Of a stretch of 64,000 nucleotides of DNA, positions 10,960-24,805 are shown one piece after another; positions within the stretch are counted from its first letter, which is position 1, and each line of letters starts with the position of its first letter. This DNA comes from Macrostomum hystrix (Eukaryota > Platyhelminthes > Macrostomidae), in the NCBI GenBank assembly GCA_950097015.1, contig CATNEN010000005.1:5261501-5325500 (forward strand), given 5' to 3'. The position numbers and the translations under genes were made by a program. The notes beneath the pieces are model-generated. The model worked only from the letters and a program-made list of their open reading frames with translations, did not search any database and was not told the DNA's origin.

Positions 10960-11960
10960 AGATTGGGTGAAATTTAGTGAAATTCAATGATATTGAGTGA
11001 GATCAGGTGAGATCTGGTGAGACTAACTGAGACTAAGTGAGACTAAGTGAGATTGAGTGAGGTTGAGTGAGATTGAGTGAGACTGAGTTAGATTGGGTGA
11101 GATTAAGTGAGATTGGGTGAGGTTGAGTGAGATTAAATGAGATTAAGTGAGATTGAATGAGATTGAGTGAGATTATGTGATATCGAGTGAGATTAAGTTA
11201 GATTGGGTGAGGTTGAGTGAGACTTAATGAGATTAAGTGAGATTGAGTCCGATTTAGTGAGATTGAGTGAGGTTGAGTCAGTTTAAGTTAGACTGAGTGA
11301 GATAAAATGAGATTGAATGAGGTTGAGTGAGATTTAGTGTGATTGAGTGAGATTGAGTGAGATTTAGTGAGATTGAGTGAGATTGAGTGAGACTGAGTGA
11401 GATTGAGTGAGGTTGAGTGAGATTTAGTGAGACTGAGTGAGGTTGAGTGAGATTAAATGAGATTAAGTGAGATTGAGCCCGATTTAGTCAGATTTAGTGA
11501 GATTGAGTGAGATTGAGTGAGGTTGAGTGAGATTAAATGAGATTGAGCCCGATTTAGTCAGATTTAGTGAGATTGAGTGAGGTTGAGTGAGATTAAATGA
11601 GATTAAGTGAGATTGAGCCCGATTTAGTCAGATTTAGTGAGATTGAGTGAGATTGAGTGAGGTTGAGTGAGATTAAATGAGATTAAGTGAGATTGAGCCC
11701 GATTTAGTGGGATTGAGTGAGGTTGAGTGAGATTAAGTGAAATCTGAGTGAGATTAAATGGGATTGAATGAGGTTGAGTGACATTTAGTGTGATTGAGTG
11801 AGATTAAGTGAGATTTAGTGAGATTAAGTAATATTGAGTGAGATTGAGTGAGGTTGAGTGAGATTGACTGAGATCGGGTGAGATCTTGTGAGATTGAGTG
11901 AGATTCGGTGAGATTGGGTGAGGGTGCAATAGATTGAGCGAGACAAAAAGTGAGATTTGA
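10960..11960. repeat. 10-bp minisatellite with higher-order blocks
   Basis: About 100 copies of a 10-bp unit, GATTGAGTGA and variants. A block containing GAGATTGAGCCCGATTTAGT recurs at about 11485, 11545, 11615 and 11695, showing higher-order amplification at the centre. Confidence 0.93.
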
Positions 11961-13285
11961 TAAGAAAGCTCTAAATTGTACGTTGGAGCTGTGACGGCAA
12001 TTTAGTTAATTAGGCTATTAACTGCAATTAACTGATTTGAATAAAAATGATATAATACTTGACAGACATCTGTTGGAAAAATATGAGTCGACAACAAAAA
12101 TCACTTTAACAGATTGGCTCTGAGAACGAGGAGAAAAAATGAAAGTTCAAGTAGTGATTTTAAGAATTAAGATTTCAATATATTTTAACTGATAGTTTTT
12201 AATCGCTATCTGTAGTTTGTTAAAGTTTAACTTCCTTCCATTAGTTTGTTAAACTTTTTGTTCTATTTTTTCTATTCTTAAAGCTAATTGAACACAAATC
12301 ACTGCGACTTGTAAGGGAATTCTAACAAAAAAGTGATTTCTGTGTTCTGCCTGCAATTTGGTATTGAAATGTTTCTAAAGCTAGATTTCAGGCCATCGAT
12401 GACCTAGATTGATAAGAATCAAGTCTTGGTGGTTTTAGTTGTGTCTTTGTCTTTTTTTCCATGCTGCACGTTGCGTATTTTTTTCTGTTGATTCTTAACC
12501 AGCTCTACATTTGAGCTTGTGACAGATGTCAGGGTAGGGGGACCTACACAAAGCCCAAACAAGTAGTCCCAGGGTGCAGCTGACAAATTACTTTATAAAC
12601 AATTCCCCAACATACTCCTGCTCATGTTTAGGAGAGTTCTCAATGAGTGGGATTCTGATGGTAAGCCAACGAATGAGGAAAAATTTCCCAATTTTGTGTG
12701 CTCGTCTCCCCTCCCACTTGGTGAATTATCTAACTTTGAATGCCTGTCTCTCAGCGGTATTTCTGGCTTTGACATGCGGGCCCAACTCAGAGAGGCGCAT
12801 CAACACTAGAATGATGGGGGGCAAGGAAATGGCATGCATTTGAGAACCTGTCAGCACTTAACCTGTGTCTCAAGCTGGTTCTAAGGTCAAACCATTTTTA
12901 AGCCACCGCTTTTTTAAGTAAAACATTTTGAGAATCAACACATGAAAACCAATTATTAATTGTTTCATAAAATCATTTTTTAAAGTGGTTTTCCGTGATT
13001 TTCGTGTGCATTTTGTGTTTTTGGATATTCGTGACTATTCTCAAGGGAACTCAATTTCAGTCTACCTATTTATGACGTCTCTTGAAAGAATTCCCAATAG
13101 ATCAAAATTGTGATCTAGTACTAGCTACTAAGTGATGTAATCCATTGGGAACATAATTACTAAACCAAATGAAAAACTAGATACAAGTGATGCGTTAGTT
13201 AAGCCTTTATTGTGTCATATAATGTATATAGCGACAACTTTCCCCGGCCTGTGTACCGGCGTCCGTTGAAAGGGCTAAATTGTTT
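11961..13285. other. Intergenic DNA, no gene recognised
   Basis: Short open frames occur at 12574-12843 on both strands but match nothing I know and lack clear splice or start context. Confidence 0.5.
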
Positions 13286-13287
13286 AA

Positions 13288-13580
13288 ATGGAGGTTAATG
13301 GCTTAGCGGAAACGCGTTTGCCTCTCGTACCAAGGTCCCTGAGCTCGATTCCGCGACGAGGCCACATTCATTTAGGGCGCAGCCGCGGGGAGAAGGCTTG
13401 GGGCGTGTGCAATTTATGCCTCAGGCACAGTGAGATTGTACACTGCCTGACGATGAGAAAGTCGGCAAATGTACACACCTGTGTGCAGTATCTGTGGGCG
13501 TGCGTGCGTGCTCAAGAGTCGAGGGAATCGACAGTGCAGAACTGTTTCCTCGCTGGCAGCGGCTCAACTCTCATCAAACC
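13288..13580 (+). mobile_element. tRNA-derived SINE, family A
   Basis: Starts with a tRNA-like head (GGCTTAGCGG box A, GAGCTCGATTCC box B), then GGCGCAGCCGCGG, an ACACTGCCTGACGATGAGAA segment and ACACACCTGTGTG. It shares this order with copies at 37195, 38416, 39110, 39350, 43121, 43869 and 59630. The 3' end is truncated. Confidence 0.8.
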
Positions 13581-14189
13581 ATGCAAATCAGTGTTCACAA
13601 TAAGAAATCATCAGTGAATGTGAATTCTTAGACACGAAAATTTATTTTTCTAAGTTTTTGACGATTAAATAAAAAAGTGTTTGATAAACTTGCGCAATAA
13701 AATTTTTACGCATGTGTTATAAATAGGTAAACGCAGCGGCTTTTTAAAAGGTTTTAAATATCATCAGCCAGGCTAGCAGCATCACTATTAGCATAAAGGG
13801 ATTAGAAAATATTTATTTATAGTGGCAAAGCTAACAGCGGAAGGTAGGGGCACCCGCATGAAAAGTGTCCACCCAGTCACCAGCAAACAATGCAACCTTA
13901 ATTATCATCATCGAAATTCAGCGCCGGTGTAAATTGCTATTTTTATTATAATAGGCCCTTATATGCTAAATACGACTTTTGAGTCAAGCTGACTAGCTGA
14001 CTATATATTGGGAAATATATATATTACGGTGTTTTCGTTGTACGCAGTTAAAAACTGTACAAGCGCTGGAACAGAGCAGCTTAGAGGGACTTAATCAGCA
14101 TGGACTGATAATCCTACAATTCAGACCTGTGCTGACAGCTTGGCCTATATAACTAACTACTCCCATTTTCTAGATAATATTTCTCACTT
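13581..14189. other. Intergenic DNA, nothing recognised
   Basis: AT-rich, without a recognisable gene or repeat. Confidence 0.5.
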
Positions 14190-14890
14190 CCGCTCTACCT
14201 CTCTACCATCGTCTCTCCCTCCACTCTACCTCTCTCCCTCCAGTCTACCTCTCTCCCTCCACTCTCCCTCTCTCCCTCCACTCTACCTCTCTCCCTCCAC
14301 TCTACCTCTCTCCCTCCACTCTACCTCTCTCCCTCCACTCTACCTCTCTCCCTCCACTCTACCTCTCTCCCTCCAGTCTACCTCTCTCCCTCCACTCTAC
14401 CTCTCTCCCTCCACCCTACCTCTCTCCCTCCCCTCTACCTCTTTCCCTCCACTCTACCTCTTTCCCTCCACTCTACCTCTCTCTCTCCACTCTACCTCTC
14501 TCCCTCCAGTCTACCTCTCTCCCTCCAGTCTACCTCTCTCCCTCCAGTCTACCTCTCTCCCTCCACTCTACCTCTCTCCCTCCACTCTACCTCTCTCCCT
14601 CCACTCTACCTCTCTCCCTCCACTCTCCCTCCACTCTACCTCTCGGCACTCTACCTCTCTCCCTCCACTCTACCTCTGTTCCTCCAGTCTCCCTCTCTCC
14701 CTCCGCTTTACCTCTCTCCCTCCACTCTCCCTCTCTCCCTCCACTCTACCTCTCTCCCTCCACTCTACCTCTCTCCCTCCACTCTACCTCTCTCTCCCTC
14801 CACTCTACCTCTCTCCCTCCACTCTACCTCTCTCCCTCCACTCTACCTCTCTCCCTCCGCTCTGCCTCTCTCCCTCTCTCCCTCTCTCTA
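14190..14890. repeat. 19-bp pyrimidine minisatellite, second array
   Basis: About 36 copies of the same CTCTCCCTCCACTCTACCT unit found in gcm intron 2, in the same orientation. Variants shared with the first array include CCAGTCTACC and GTTCCTCCAG. Confidence 0.95.
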
Positions 14891-17800
14891 CTGTCTCCTC
14901 TCTGTTCGCCTTTCATAACGTTAACCCACTTGTCTAACGCTTTACAAGTAGAATATTTCTGCTTCGATCATTTTCTTTTTCTTTTCTTTGTTCCTAAATT
15001 TTCCCCATCCTTTTAGCTCGCACATCCTGAGTGACTTCTGTAGTTTTCTACTTCTTTATCATGTATTCGATCAATTAGATTTTCGTCACCAGCTCTCTCC
15101 TTTATATTCAGTATTCATTTTTGAGAGGCGGAAAAATTTAATATGTAATTACTGCTGTGTTTTATTGCTGTTAAAATTTATGACCAATGATCACTGACTT
15201 CTTTCCACACTTTTTACTACAATACTACAATACTACAATACTACAATAGACACCACAATGGGGAATATTAGTATGAAGTGACTGTTGTGATCCTCGGCAC
15301 TTTTAGAAAACGATACTTATACGCTTTTATTGCAGTTTCTGTACCTATACATTAGTAAACAGCATTAGGGTGGATAATGGGTATTAATATATGCGCAAGC
15401 GCATGCAAATGGGGTTGCTCTCACTCTCAATTGAATGCAGCGGCTGCCTCAGACTTGAATGAAGCTGGTAAAACATAGTAAAATAATTAATTATCCACAA
15501 CTATCGACTAAGTAAAATTGATCATAACTTCTTTCGCAGACAGTGTTTTGTAAAAAAAGGGTTTCTAATATTTTACGGAGTAGCACATATCATAGAAGGT
15601 TTTTCATACTATTCAGAATATGTACCAAAATTGATATTAAATTTTAGCGAAACCGGAAAGCATCAACATGCTTTGCCTGGAATCAACTAGGCTCTAGTAT
15701 TGCAAAAAATCACATTATTGTGCATTATTGTGTACTGTACAATTTATATTATTATTATACATTTGAAACAAAAAAGCTAAACAAGCGTTATCTACATTGC
15801 ACAGAGAAAACTTATTTCTTAGCAATTAGTGTATGATCTTTTGTTATACTTGTTCATATAAATTTTGTACAGTAAATTTTCTAGGAACACATCCTGCAGC
15901 ATGTGGTAAAAATTGCCACTGTATTAGACGATTTAATTAGAATTTTCCACTAACGTCCGTCGTCCAGCTCAGCTCAATTTGTTTCACACTTCTAATCTCC
16001 TGCTTTCGATTTCTGCGTCTTTTTCTAGCATATCAACATCAAGCCATTTTTACAAATGCTTAGAAAATAGCCTGTGGTTTCGTGAGAAAAAATCGTGTTA
16101 TAGTAATAGGCCTACAGACTAATACAGATAATAAAAATATAGGGCCAAACGTTCGTTATAACTCGATAAAATAGCGGTTACTAGTATCTTATCCTAAATG
16201 ATAAGTTTATGCTTTTAACTAAATATTTACTGTCAGTATTACCTATGACAGTATGACAGTACTATGACAGTATGTTTTAGAAGTAGCCTTAAAATAAGAA
16301 TTTGTTTACTTACAAGTTTACACTACACATGGCTGAATACTTTTAAGCCTTAAGTGTATTGTATTGTATATGTATATATTTAGCATTAATATATTAGCTT
16401 TTATCTATGTTCTGTAAAATAAAACATTCATTTCTTTTCAACCAAAAGGTGGTATAGTATTATAGTTACATTCTGACAAATAAACATTAAGTTAAGTTTA
16501 TTATATGTCCAAGCTGATAAGTTTGTCACTACATAGCTATAGATTTGTTAAGTGACAAAAGAAATATAGTTATGTAGTTAGATTTTTTCTAGTTAAAAAT
16601 TGTCCTGGAAAAAGTCAACTAAAAATCCCTCTTATTTTAGCGTGGCTCAAGCAAGAGCCAGTGCCACTTAATAATTGTATTTCAATACTAAGACCATAGT
16701 CAAGATAATGCTAAGTATACACATACCCATTTTATATTATAGCCATAGGATAAGAAATGTCAGGATAAATGTTTTCACAGGCACATGTCTTGATCTACAT
16801 TTGTTATATGACACAAATGCATGCCAGGATTTTAGGCATATATGCTACATGATCTGGACTAAAGAGCCAAGGACATAGACCTATCCTATGATTATTATAA
16901 TATAGTCTTAATCTGTATGGATTGTTGTCCTTACTCTACTCTTAGGCCTACTCCTAGTTGCACCTGAGTTTTAGATGTGAACATCCCTGGCTTGTTACTA
17001 AGTGTATCATTAACAGTAACATTGTTGATACCCTTTGATCTTTATTTCCTTGTTAGGCCTATATGAGTTACTATGGCCAAACAACCAGTCTTAATTATTT
17101 GAAGGATAAATCTGATCTTAAATAATATCAAAGCTATAGATATAAGTGTGGATGAAATAGAAACAGGCATTCACAGATCTTTATTATCTATGTTACTTGA
17201 CAATCTTGCACTTGGGTACTGTGTCATTCAATTCATGTTGTGTATTGCTAATTGACTACCTGCCAAATGCCTACAGTGATTGATTTTCAGTGCCAATGAT
17301 GTCTTGTTAGACTGGTAGTTTGAATTCTCTTAATGAACTTAAACTGTCAGACTTATTTACGTTGCTACTTCTTTATAAATTCATTTGTTCTTTTTAGTTT
17401 TAGTCCACAACAAGTGTGTGCCCATTCATTTTAAGAAATATTTCACCCTTCACCCTTCCACCTTCCACCATTATTTCTTGATCACAATAAAAACAATTTG
17501 CTAATAGCTCTATAGCCATGCTAAGCTAATATAAAAATTTAATTTAATCTCCCCTTATTTTAACAAAAATGAACTAGATTTGCTTAGTTATTTGCAACAC
17601 AACAATCAATGTCATTGATCAAATTTTCCATTTGCACAAAGCAATTCTGAGTAGGCAATAGTTGCTGCAATACATCATATATCAGAAACCCTTTATTATT
17701 TGGTTCTTTTAAGAAATTTGAGAAGGAATGCAACTGTTTATCTCAAATCAAAATCCTACAAGATATATATTTTGCATATTTTCTATGTACATGGTCAACA

Positions 17801-18055
17801 GTGTTAACTTTGGAGCATAAGCTAGTAGATTTAGAGCTTATTGACCTAGACTAATTGGACTAAAAACACAGAAGTCTTGGGCAAGAATTTCAGCTAAAGG
17901 CGTAAATCTTGCTACTTAAGCTAGATACTTAATTCCCCATTGCTTCAGTTTACCCAACTGTAAAATGGTTATAAACTATCTGGGTTAGACATTTTGGTAT
18001 ACACTGTTCTTTTGTTTCCTTAGTCTATGGCCCAAGCAGCTGTTTTCAACCTGGG
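14891..18055. other. AT-rich intergenic DNA, no gene recognised
   Basis: About 3.2 kb with no convincing coding region on either strand. It contains a small array of four ACTACAATA-type 9-bp units at about 15216-15247. Any missing first exon of glomulin could be here or further left, but I could not identify it. Confidence 0.5.
15216..15247. repeat. 9-bp microsatellite-like repeat
   Basis: About four tandem copies of TACTACAAT. Confidence 0.8.
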
Positions 18056-18706
18056 ATTGATTCTTCAGTAGGTCATCGCTTCATCTATGATTCTTCAGTA
18101 GGTCATCGCTTCATCTATGATTCTTCAGTAGGTCATCGCTTCATCTATGATTCTTCAGTAGGTCATCGCTTCATCTATGATTCTTCAGTAGGTCATCGCT
18201 TCATCTATGATTCTTCAGTAGGTCATCGCTTCATCTATGATTCTTCAGTAGGTCATCGCTTCATCTATGATTCTTCAGTAGGTCATCGCTTCATCTATGA
18301 TTCTTCAGTAGGTCATCGCTTCATCTATGATTCTTCAGTAGGTCATCGCTTCATCTATGATTCTTCAGTAGGTCATCGCTTCGTCTATGATTCTTCAGTA
18401 GGTCATCGCTTCATCTATGATTCTTCAGTAGGTCATCGCTTTATCTATGATTCTTCAGTAGGTCATCGCTTCATCTATGATTCTTCAGTAGGTCATCGCT
18501 TCATCTATGATTCTTCAGTAGGTCATCGCTTCATCTATGATTCTTCAGTAGGTCATCGCTTCATCTATGATTCTTCAGTAGGTCATCGCTTCGTCTATGA
18601 TTCTTCAGTAGGTCATCGCTTCATCTATGATTCTTCAGTAGGTCATCGCTTCATCTATGATTCTTCAGTAGGTCATCGCTTCATCTATGATTCTTCTTCA
18701 CAATTA
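18056..18706. repeat. 30-bp minisatellite, first block
   Basis: About 21 nearly identical 30-bp units containing TTCTTCAGTAGGTCATCGCT. Only a few units carry substitutions (CGTC for CATC, TTATC for TCATC). It ends in unique DNA at about 18700 and resumes at 19265. Confidence 0.97.
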
Positions 18707-19264
18707 ATTTTTCTAAAACTTGAAATGCAAGTTTTCTAACAATAATAGGTTTATAATTTTTGAAAATTTTATCTATATGTGATTTTTCCTACTTCCAGTA
18801 GTATGATAAGCAGTCTCGACGAAAATCATCTTCTGAATAAAAACGCATTCGAATACTCGCTTAATGCACAAACTGCACCCCCGTTCTCACGTGATCCTAT
18901 AAGCTGACTAATTTTAGGCCAATGTGATGAAAACTATAGGCTTGAAGAATCTAGTAGCTGTCAACAGCCTTTGTTCCGATCACAATTCGTGTGCTGATAA
19001 AAGTCTAAATTTACATTTTGTTCGCAGCAATGATTCTGTGACTCTTTTCATAGAGATACGCCATGAAATGCAATGCGGGTTTTTCTGTAGCCAATTTTAT
19101 TTGGTAAATGCTTTGTCACAAAGCTATCGAGTTTTTTGTGTTTGTCTCTACAAAATCTGGAATTAATTTGCGGCACTTAAGTTAATTGCTTAGTAAGAGT
19201 GATGCTCGCCAGAAGTGTTTAACCTTGCTTGCTATCTAAATGTCTGAATGCCTGCGATTTATTG
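18707..19264. other. Unique spacer between two 30-bp arrays
   Basis: About 560 bp of non-repetitive DNA between two blocks of the same array. An 80-codon plus frame at 18924-19166 has no recognisable family features and I do not call it a gene. Confidence 0.5.
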
Positions 19265-22200
19265 ATACTTCAGTAGGTCATCGCTTCATCTAAGAGACTT
19301 CAGTAGGTCATCGCTTCGTCTATGATTCTTCAGTAGGTCATCGCTTCATCTATGATTCTTCAGTAGGTCATCGCTTCATCTATGATTCTTCAGTAGGTCA
19401 TCGCTTCATCTATGATTCTTCAGTAGGTCATCGCTTCATCTATGATTCTTCAGTAGGTCATCGCTTCATCTATGATTCTTCAGTAGGTCATCGCTTCATC
19501 TATGATTCTTCAGTAGGTCATCGCTTCGTCTTTGATTCTTCAGTAGGTCATCGCTTCATCTATGATTCTTCAGTAGGTCATCGCTTCATCTATGATTCTT
19601 CAGTAGGTCATCGCTTCATCTATGATTCTTCAGTAGGTCATCGCTTCATCTATGATTCTTCAGTAGGTCAACGCTTCATCCATGATTCTTCAGTAGGTCA
19701 TCGCTTCATCTATGATTCTTCAGTAGGTCATCGCTTCATCTATGATTCTTCAGTAGGTCATCGCTTCATCTATGATTCTTCAGTAGGTCATCGCTTCGTC
19801 TATGATTCTTCAGTAGGTCATCGCTTCATCTATGATTCTTCAGTAGGTCATCGCTTCATCTAAGAGACTTCAGTAGGTCATCGCTTCATCTATGATTCTT
19901 CAGTAGGTCATCGCTTCATCTATGATTCTTCAGTAGGTCATCGCTTCATCTATGATTCTTCAGTAGGTCATCGCTTCATCTATGATTCTTCAGTAGGTCA
20001 TCGCTTCATCTAAGATACTTCAGTAGGTCATCGCTTCATCTATGATTCTTCAGTAGGTCATCGCTTCATCTATGATTCTTCAGTAGGTCATCGCTTCATC
20101 TATGATTCTTCAGTAGGTCATCGCTTCATCTATGATTCTTCAGTAGGTCATCGCTTCGTCTATGATTCTTCAGTAGGACATCGCTTCATCTAAGAGACTT
20201 CAGTAGGTCATCGCTTCGTCTATGATTCTTCAGTAGGTCATCGCTTCGTCTATGATTCTTCAGTAGGTCATCGCTTCATCTATGATTCTTCAGTAGGTCA
20301 TCGCTTCATCTAAGATTCTTCAGTAGGTCATCGCTTCATCTATGATTCTTCAGTAGGTCATCGCTTCGTCTATGATTCTTCAGTAGGTCATCGCTTCATC
20401 TAAGAGACTTCAGTAGGTCATCGCTTCGTCTATGATTCTTCATTAGGTCATCGCTTCATCTAAGATACTTCAGTAGGTCATCGCTTCGTCTATGATTCTT
20501 CAGTAGGTCATCGCTTCATCTATGATTCTTCAGTAGGTCATCGCTTCATCTATGATTCTTCAGTAGGTCATCGCTTCATCTATGATTCTTCAGTAGGTCA
20601 TCGCTTCGTCTATGATTCTTCAGTAGGTCATTGCTTAATCTATGATTCTTCAGTAGGTCATCGCTTCGTCTATGATTCTTCAGTAGGTCATCGCTTCATC
20701 TATGATACTTCAGTAGGTCATCGCTTCATCTATGATTCTTCAGTAGGTCATCGCTTCATCTATGATTCTTCAGTAGGTCATCGCTTCATCTATGATTCTT
20801 CAGTAGGTCATCGCTTCGTCTTTGATTCTTCAGTAGGTCATCGCTTCATCTATGATTCTTCAGTAGGTCATCGCTTCATCTATGATTCTTCAGTAGGTCA
20901 TCGCTTCATCTATGATTCTTCAGTAGGTCATCGCTTCATCTATGATTCTTCAGTAGGTCAACGCTTCATCCATGATTCTTCAGTAGGTCATCGCTTCATC
21001 TATGATTCTTCAGTAGGTCATCGCTTCATCTATGATTCTTCAGTAGGTCATCGCTTCATCTATGATTCTTCAGTAGGTCATCGCTTCGTCTATGATTCTT
21101 CAGTAGGTCATCGCTTCATCTATGATTCTTCAGTAGGTCATCGCTTCATCTAAGAGACTTCAGTAGGTCATCGCTTCATCTATGATTCTTCAGTAGGTCA
21201 TCGCTTCATCTATGATTCTTCAGTAGGTCATCGCTTCATCTATGATTCTTCAGTAGGTCATCGCTTCATCTATGATTCTTCAGTAGGTCATCGCTTCATC
21301 TAAGATACTTCAGTAGGTCATCGCTTCATCTATGATTCTTCAGTAGGTCATCGCTTCATCTATGATTCTTCAGTAGGTCATCGCTTCATCTATGATTCTT
21401 CAGTAGGTCATCGCTTCATCTATGATTCTTCAGTAGGTCATCGCTTCGTCTATGATTCTTCAGTAGGACATCGCTTCATCTAAGAGACTTCAGTAGGTCA
21501 TCGCTTCGTCTATGATTCTTCAGTAGGTCATCGCTTCGTCTATGATTCTTCAGTAGGTCATCGCTTCATCTATGATTCTTCAGTAGGTCATCGCTTCATC
21601 TAAGATTCTTCAGTAGGTCATCGCTTCATCTATGATTCTTCAGTAGGTCATCGCTTCGTCTATGATTCTTCAGTAGGTCATCGCTTCATCTAAGAGACTT
21701 CAGTAGGTCATCGCTTCGTCTATGATTCTTCATTAGGTCATCGCTTCATCTAAGATACTTCAGTAGGTCATCGCTTCGTCTATGATTCTTCAGTAGGTCA
21801 TCGCTTCATCTATGATTCTTCAGTAGGTCATCGCTTCATCTATGATTCTTCAGTAGGTCATCGCTTCATCTATGATTCTTCAGTAGGTCATCGCTTCGTC
21901 TATGATTCTTCAGTAGGTCATTGCTTAATCTATGATTCTTCAGTAGGTCATCGCTTCGTCTATGATTCTTCAGTAGGTCATCGCTTCATCTATGATACTT
22001 CAGTAGGTCATCGCTTCATCTATGATTCTTCAGTAGGTCATCGCTTCATCTATGATTCTTCAGTAGGTCATCGCTTCATCTATGATTCTTCAGTAGGTCA
22101 TCGCTTCGTCTATGATTCTTCAGTAGGTCATCGCTTCATCTATGATTCTTCAGTAGGTCATCGCTTCATCTATGATTCTTCAGTAGGTCATCGCTTCATC

Positions 22201-23880
22201 TATGATTCTTCAGTAGGTCATCGCTTCATCTATGATTCTTCAGTAGGTCACGCTTCATCTATGATTCTTCAGTAGGTCATCGCTTCATCTATGATTCTTC
22301 AGTAGGTCATCGCTTCATCTATGATTCTTCAGTAGGTCATCGCTTCATCTATGATTCTTCAGTAGGTTCATCGCTTCATCTATGATTCTTCAGTAGGTCA
22401 TCGCTTCGTCTATGATTCTTCAGTAGGTCATCGCTTCATCTATGATTCTTCAGTAGGTCATCGCTTCATCTAAGAGTACTTCAGTAGGTCATCGCTTCAT
22501 CTATGATTCTTCAGTAGGTCATCGCTTCATCTATGATTCTTCAGTAGGTCATCGCTTCATCTATGATTCTTCAGTAGGTCATCGCTTCATCTATGATTCT
22601 TCAGTAGGTCATCGCTTCGTCTATGATTCTTCAGTAGGTCATCGCTTCATCTATGATTCTTCAGTAGGTCATCGCTTCATCTATGATTCTTCAGTAGGTC
22701 ATCGCTTCATCTATGATTCTTCAGTAGGTCATCGCTTCATCTATGATTCTTCAGTAGGTCAACGCTTCTTCCATGATTCTTCAGTAGGTCATCGCTTCAT
22801 CTATGATTCTTCAGTAGGTCATCGCTTCATCTATGATTCTTCAGTAGGTCATCGCTTCATCTATGATTCTTCAGTAGGTCATCGCTTCATCTATGATTCT
22901 TCAGTAGGTCATCGCTTCATCTATGATTCTTCAGTAGGTCATCGCTTCATCTATGATTCTTCAGTAGGTCATCGCTTCATCTATGATTCTTCAGTAGGTC
23001 ATCGCTTCGTCTATGATTCTTCAGTAGGTCATCGCTTCGTCTATGATTCTTCAGTAGGTCATCGCTTCATCTATGATTCTTCAGTAGGTCATCGCTTCAT
23101 CTAAGATTCTTCAGTAGGTCATCGCTTCATCTATGATTCTTCAGTAGGTCATCGCTTCATCTATGATTCTTCAGTAGGTCATCGCTTCGTCTATGATTCT
23201 TCAGTAGGTCATCGCTTCATCTATGATTCTTCAGTAGGTCATCGCTTCATCTAAGAGACTTCAGTAGGTCATCGCTTCATCTATGATTCTTCAGTAGGTC
23301 ATCGCTTCATCTATGATTCTTCAGTAGGTCATCGCTTCATCTATGATTCTTCAGTAGGTCATCGCTTCATCTATGATTCTTCAGTAGGTCATCGCTTCAT
23401 CTAAGATACTTCAGTAGGTCATCGCTTCATCTAAGATACTTCAGTAGGTCATCGCTTCATCTATGATTCTTCAGTAGGTCATCGCTTCATCTATGATTCT
23501 TCAGTAGGTCATCGCTTCATCTAAGATACTTCAGTAGGTCATCGCTTCATCTATGATTCTTCAGTAGGTCATCGCTTCATCTATGATTCTTCAGTAGGTC
23601 ATCGCTTCATCTATGATTCTTCAGTAGGTCATCGCTTCATCTATGATTCTTCAGTAGGTCATCGCTTCATCTATGATTCTTCAGTTGGTCATCGCTTTAT
23701 CTATGATTCTTTAGTAGGTCAACGCTTCATCTATGATTCTTCAGTAGGTCATCGCTTCATTCATGATTCTTCACTTGGTCATCGCTTTATCTATGATTCT
23801 TTAGTAGGTCATCGCTTCGTCTATTATTCTTACGACGGTAATCGCATTTTCTATGAACCTTCACTTGGTCATCGCTTCAT
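19265..23880. repeat. 30-bp minisatellite, main block with 1,290-bp higher-order repeat
   Basis: About 154 copies of the same 30-bp unit. Rare variant units recur exactly 1,290 bp (43 units) apart: GGTCAACGC at about 19669 and 20959, CAGTAGGACA at 20171 and 21461, CATTAGGTCA at 20441 and 21731, TTGCTTAATC at 20631 and 21921, and ATACTT units at 20701 and 21991. A third, more diverged copy begins near 21990 and carries single-base indels at about 22245 and 22365. The right edge decays from about 23690. Confidence 0.97.
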
Positions 23881-24805
23881 GTATGTCCCCGCTTTATGTA
23901 AGAGTTAATTATTATTTTTCTCTTTTATTTTCGTACGACCTGCGCAATATTATACAGTTATGTAGTTTTACAAAAATAGTACTTATTTTTTCGTACTACT
24001 AATATACTGAGTAGCTAGTGTGAATAGATAAGTAACAAGCATTTTATATATAAAAAACGTTATTTCTAAAATGCTCAATGTTTATGACAAGCTAAGTATC
24101 TCTTGTTTTAAACGCATAAAGGAATTTTCCAGTTTGCTTAGACAAAGAAAAGCTATTATGAAGTTAGGTTTTTGTTCATAAAAATCTGGCAAATTAGATT
24201 AATTTTCTATTAAACAGGAGATTGAAGATTAGCATTTTCAGATTCTCAGAGGCATTCACAGAGTTAAATTCCGTGTGTTTTAGACTGAAAAATATAGTTT
24301 TAAATAAAATTTGCCAGCTTTTTCTCTGTTAGACTGTATTTGAAAGCCGCCAAGCTATTGCAGTTTACAGTTCCAGAAACAGAATGAAATGACATTTTAA
24401 CGACGCTTTTTTGGCTATTAAATTGATGGCTGATGGAATATGTCAGTAGTGCCAATTTAATTTTCGCTACACTCATTAAATAGACTTTTTCTTTTGATGA
24501 CACTACCTTGGGATAGATGTTATAGATTATGCTCTAGCGATGTATTAAATTTCATGGACTAGGATAACGTCAGATTAGAACTCGGGTTATGGGATAAGAC
24601 AGATAAAATGTTGCTGGATCGGATAATTGGACATGGGATGGGATAAGGATGGATTAGATGAGAACAGACAGCCGAAATGTGTCGAACAATGGCTAATTTG
24701 TATAAAAAAACGGACATATAAACAGAATGTGTTGTATTTTAAAGCATTACTTTTTTACTTAATAATCAGTTTTATCTCATTTTAATAATTCCCACAAATT
24801 TGCAG
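23881..24805. other. AT-rich intron or upstream DNA before glomulin exon
   Basis: Non-coding appearance. It ends in an acceptor AATTTGCAG at 24805, so it is presumably the end of an intron whose first exon I could not find. Confidence 0.5.

Noticed and set aside
12574-12843. Possible small gene, overlapping frames on both strands
   Set aside because: No recognisable family, no splice context and no codon-like composition.
13288-13617. True tRNA gene or 109-codon protein
   Set aside because: The tRNA-like head is degenerate and fused to a repeated body present in many copies; it is a SINE, and the frame is incidental.
18056-23880. CRISPR-like array
   Set aside because: Units are contiguous with no unique spacers, and the setting is an animal genome; it is a satellite-type tandem repeat.
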